Assembly (NCBI GenBank): GCA_964596775.1
Contig: CAZQVN010000006.1
Location: forward strand, 1 to 64,000
From: CAZQVN01 sp964596775
Lineage (GTDB): Bacteria > Eisenbacteria > RBG-16-71-46 > JABDJR01 > JAWXBZ01
DNA length: 64,000 bases
Direction of reading: 5' to 3'
Below are positions 63,519-64,000 of the stretch, one piece after another; the stretch's first letter is position 1; every line of letters begins with the position of its first letter. Made by a program: the position numbers and the translations under genes. The notes below the pieces were generated by a model. That model worked only from the letters and a program-made list of their open reading frames with translations, was not told where the DNA came from and made no database searches.

Positions 63519-63941
63519 ATGAAGCTCAGTCACGCATTGATGATGGCGATTTCCGCGGCAGTCTTGCTTGGAGCACCGATGCGTACGGCCGGCGCATCGT
63601 CGATCGTCATGACGAAGGCCGATCTCAAGTGGAAGGACATGGGAAATGGCATAACGGCCGCGCCGGTTTCAGGCGACATGGAAAAGGGGCCGTGCCGGTT
63701 CTTCCTGAAGTATCCGGTCGGCCTGGTCACCCCGAATCACCACCACGACGCGGATCATCACGTGACCGTGATTTCGGGCACCATCACGCTGACTGTGGAT
63801 GGCAAGCATCACAAGCTGGGGCCCGGCGCCTATTTTTCCCTGACGAACAAGGCGCCGCACAGCGCGAAGGTCGAAGGGAAGGAGGATGCGGTGTTCTTCA
63901 TCCAGGCCGACGGACCCTGGAATGTCGTGATGGAGAAGTGA
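63519..63941 (+). CDS. Periplasmic cupin-domain protein
   Basis: A 140-residue exported cupin. The signal peptide is LSHALMMAISAAVLLGAPMR. The cupin core has metal ligands in TPNHHHDADHHVTVISGTIT and in KAPHSAKVE. Gly residues in TLTVDGKHHKLGPGAYFSL fit the second cupin motif. GGAGG precedes the ATG. The protein is small and single-domain; a binding or enzymatic role with a metal is likely, but the substrate is unknown. Confidence 0.88.
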   Translation: MKLSHALMMAISAAVLLGAPMRTAGASSIVMTKADLKWKDMGNGITAAPVSGDMEKGPCRFFLKYPVGLVTPNHHHDADHHVTVISGTITLTVDGKHHKLGPGAYFSLTNKAPHSAKVEGKEDAVFFIQADGPWNVVMEK

Positions 63942-63950
63942 GGATGCCCT

Positions 63951-63991
63951 GGCCGGTCCGGGCCGCGTTGCCTGCTCCGGCCGGACCGGCC
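63951..63991 (+). terminator. Hairpin after the cupin gene
   Basis: GGCCGGTCCGG (63951-63961) and CCGGACCGGCC (63981-63991) pair perfectly over 11 bp with a 19-base loop, beginning 10 bases after the stop. No T-run is visible before the window ends. Confidence 0.4.
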
Positions 63992-64000
63992 CGGCAAACT

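Overview
The window is high-GC, gene-dense bacterial chromosome (GC judged by eye, roughly mid-60s percent). Several features point to a free-living, aerobic, diderm bacterium of the FCB superphylum or a neighbouring candidate phylum of the Eisenbacteria/Krumholzibacteria kind. Six secreted proteins end in a FlgD-like / type-A sorting-style beta-sandwich, there is a PorV/PorQ-like outer-membrane protein, a DUF1800-DUF1501 pair, and an alternative complex III fused in one operon to a caa3-type oxidase. The phylum is an inference from gene content; there is no rRNA or ribosomal protein in the window. I saw no tRNA, CRISPR array, prophage or insertion sequence.

Layout. 1-40: first codons of a leftward gene that runs off the window. 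356-3585: secreted DUF1800 and Tat-type DUF1501 proteins. 3704-21481 (minus strand): a five-gene, end-to-end overlapping block made of a giant 3978-residue repeat protein, a PorV-like/TPR protein, a membrane RsbU-type phosphatase fused to an RsbW-like ATPase domain, a STAS antagonist and a GAF histidine kinase. This is the most unusual part of the window, because surface display and a partner-switching circuit share one apparent transcript. 21611-25814 (minus): a secreted protein with its own terminator, an SbtA-SbtB bicarbonate transporter/PII-like pair, and a secreted protein with a sorting-type tail. 26152-28269: an M13 zinc metallopeptidase. 28318-41489 (minus): a small membrane protein, then the respiratory operon actABCDEF, a 175-residue membrane protein, sco and ctaCDEF (transcribed from 41489 towards 29013), with almost every junction overlapping. 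This operon encodes quinol oxidation by ACIII, electron transfer through its cytochromes c, and reduction of oxygen by an A2-like caa3 oxidase.

41594-50514: an alpha/beta hydrolase with a small partner, a coiled-coil protein of unknown role, YajQ, a secreted EEP-family nuclease/phosphatase-like protein, an unknown 152-residue protein, and a secreted TolB-propeller amidohydrolase. 50554-55163: a more accessory stretch with a DUF4143-type ATPase behind an AT-rich palindrome, a secreted phospholipase-D-like protein, an Eis-type acetyltransferase and the tail of a broken HEPN gene. 55176-64000: a Kelch-repeat secreted protein, an overlapping CHAD-thiD-dusB block, a PQQ-type sugar dehydrogenase, a 7Fe ferredoxin, a PduO-type cobalamin adenosyltransferase and a periplasmic cupin.

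Boundaries and functions come from reading frames, Shine-Dalgarno (SD) sequences, motifs and gene order only. No database search was possible, and residue positions inside long proteins are approximate.
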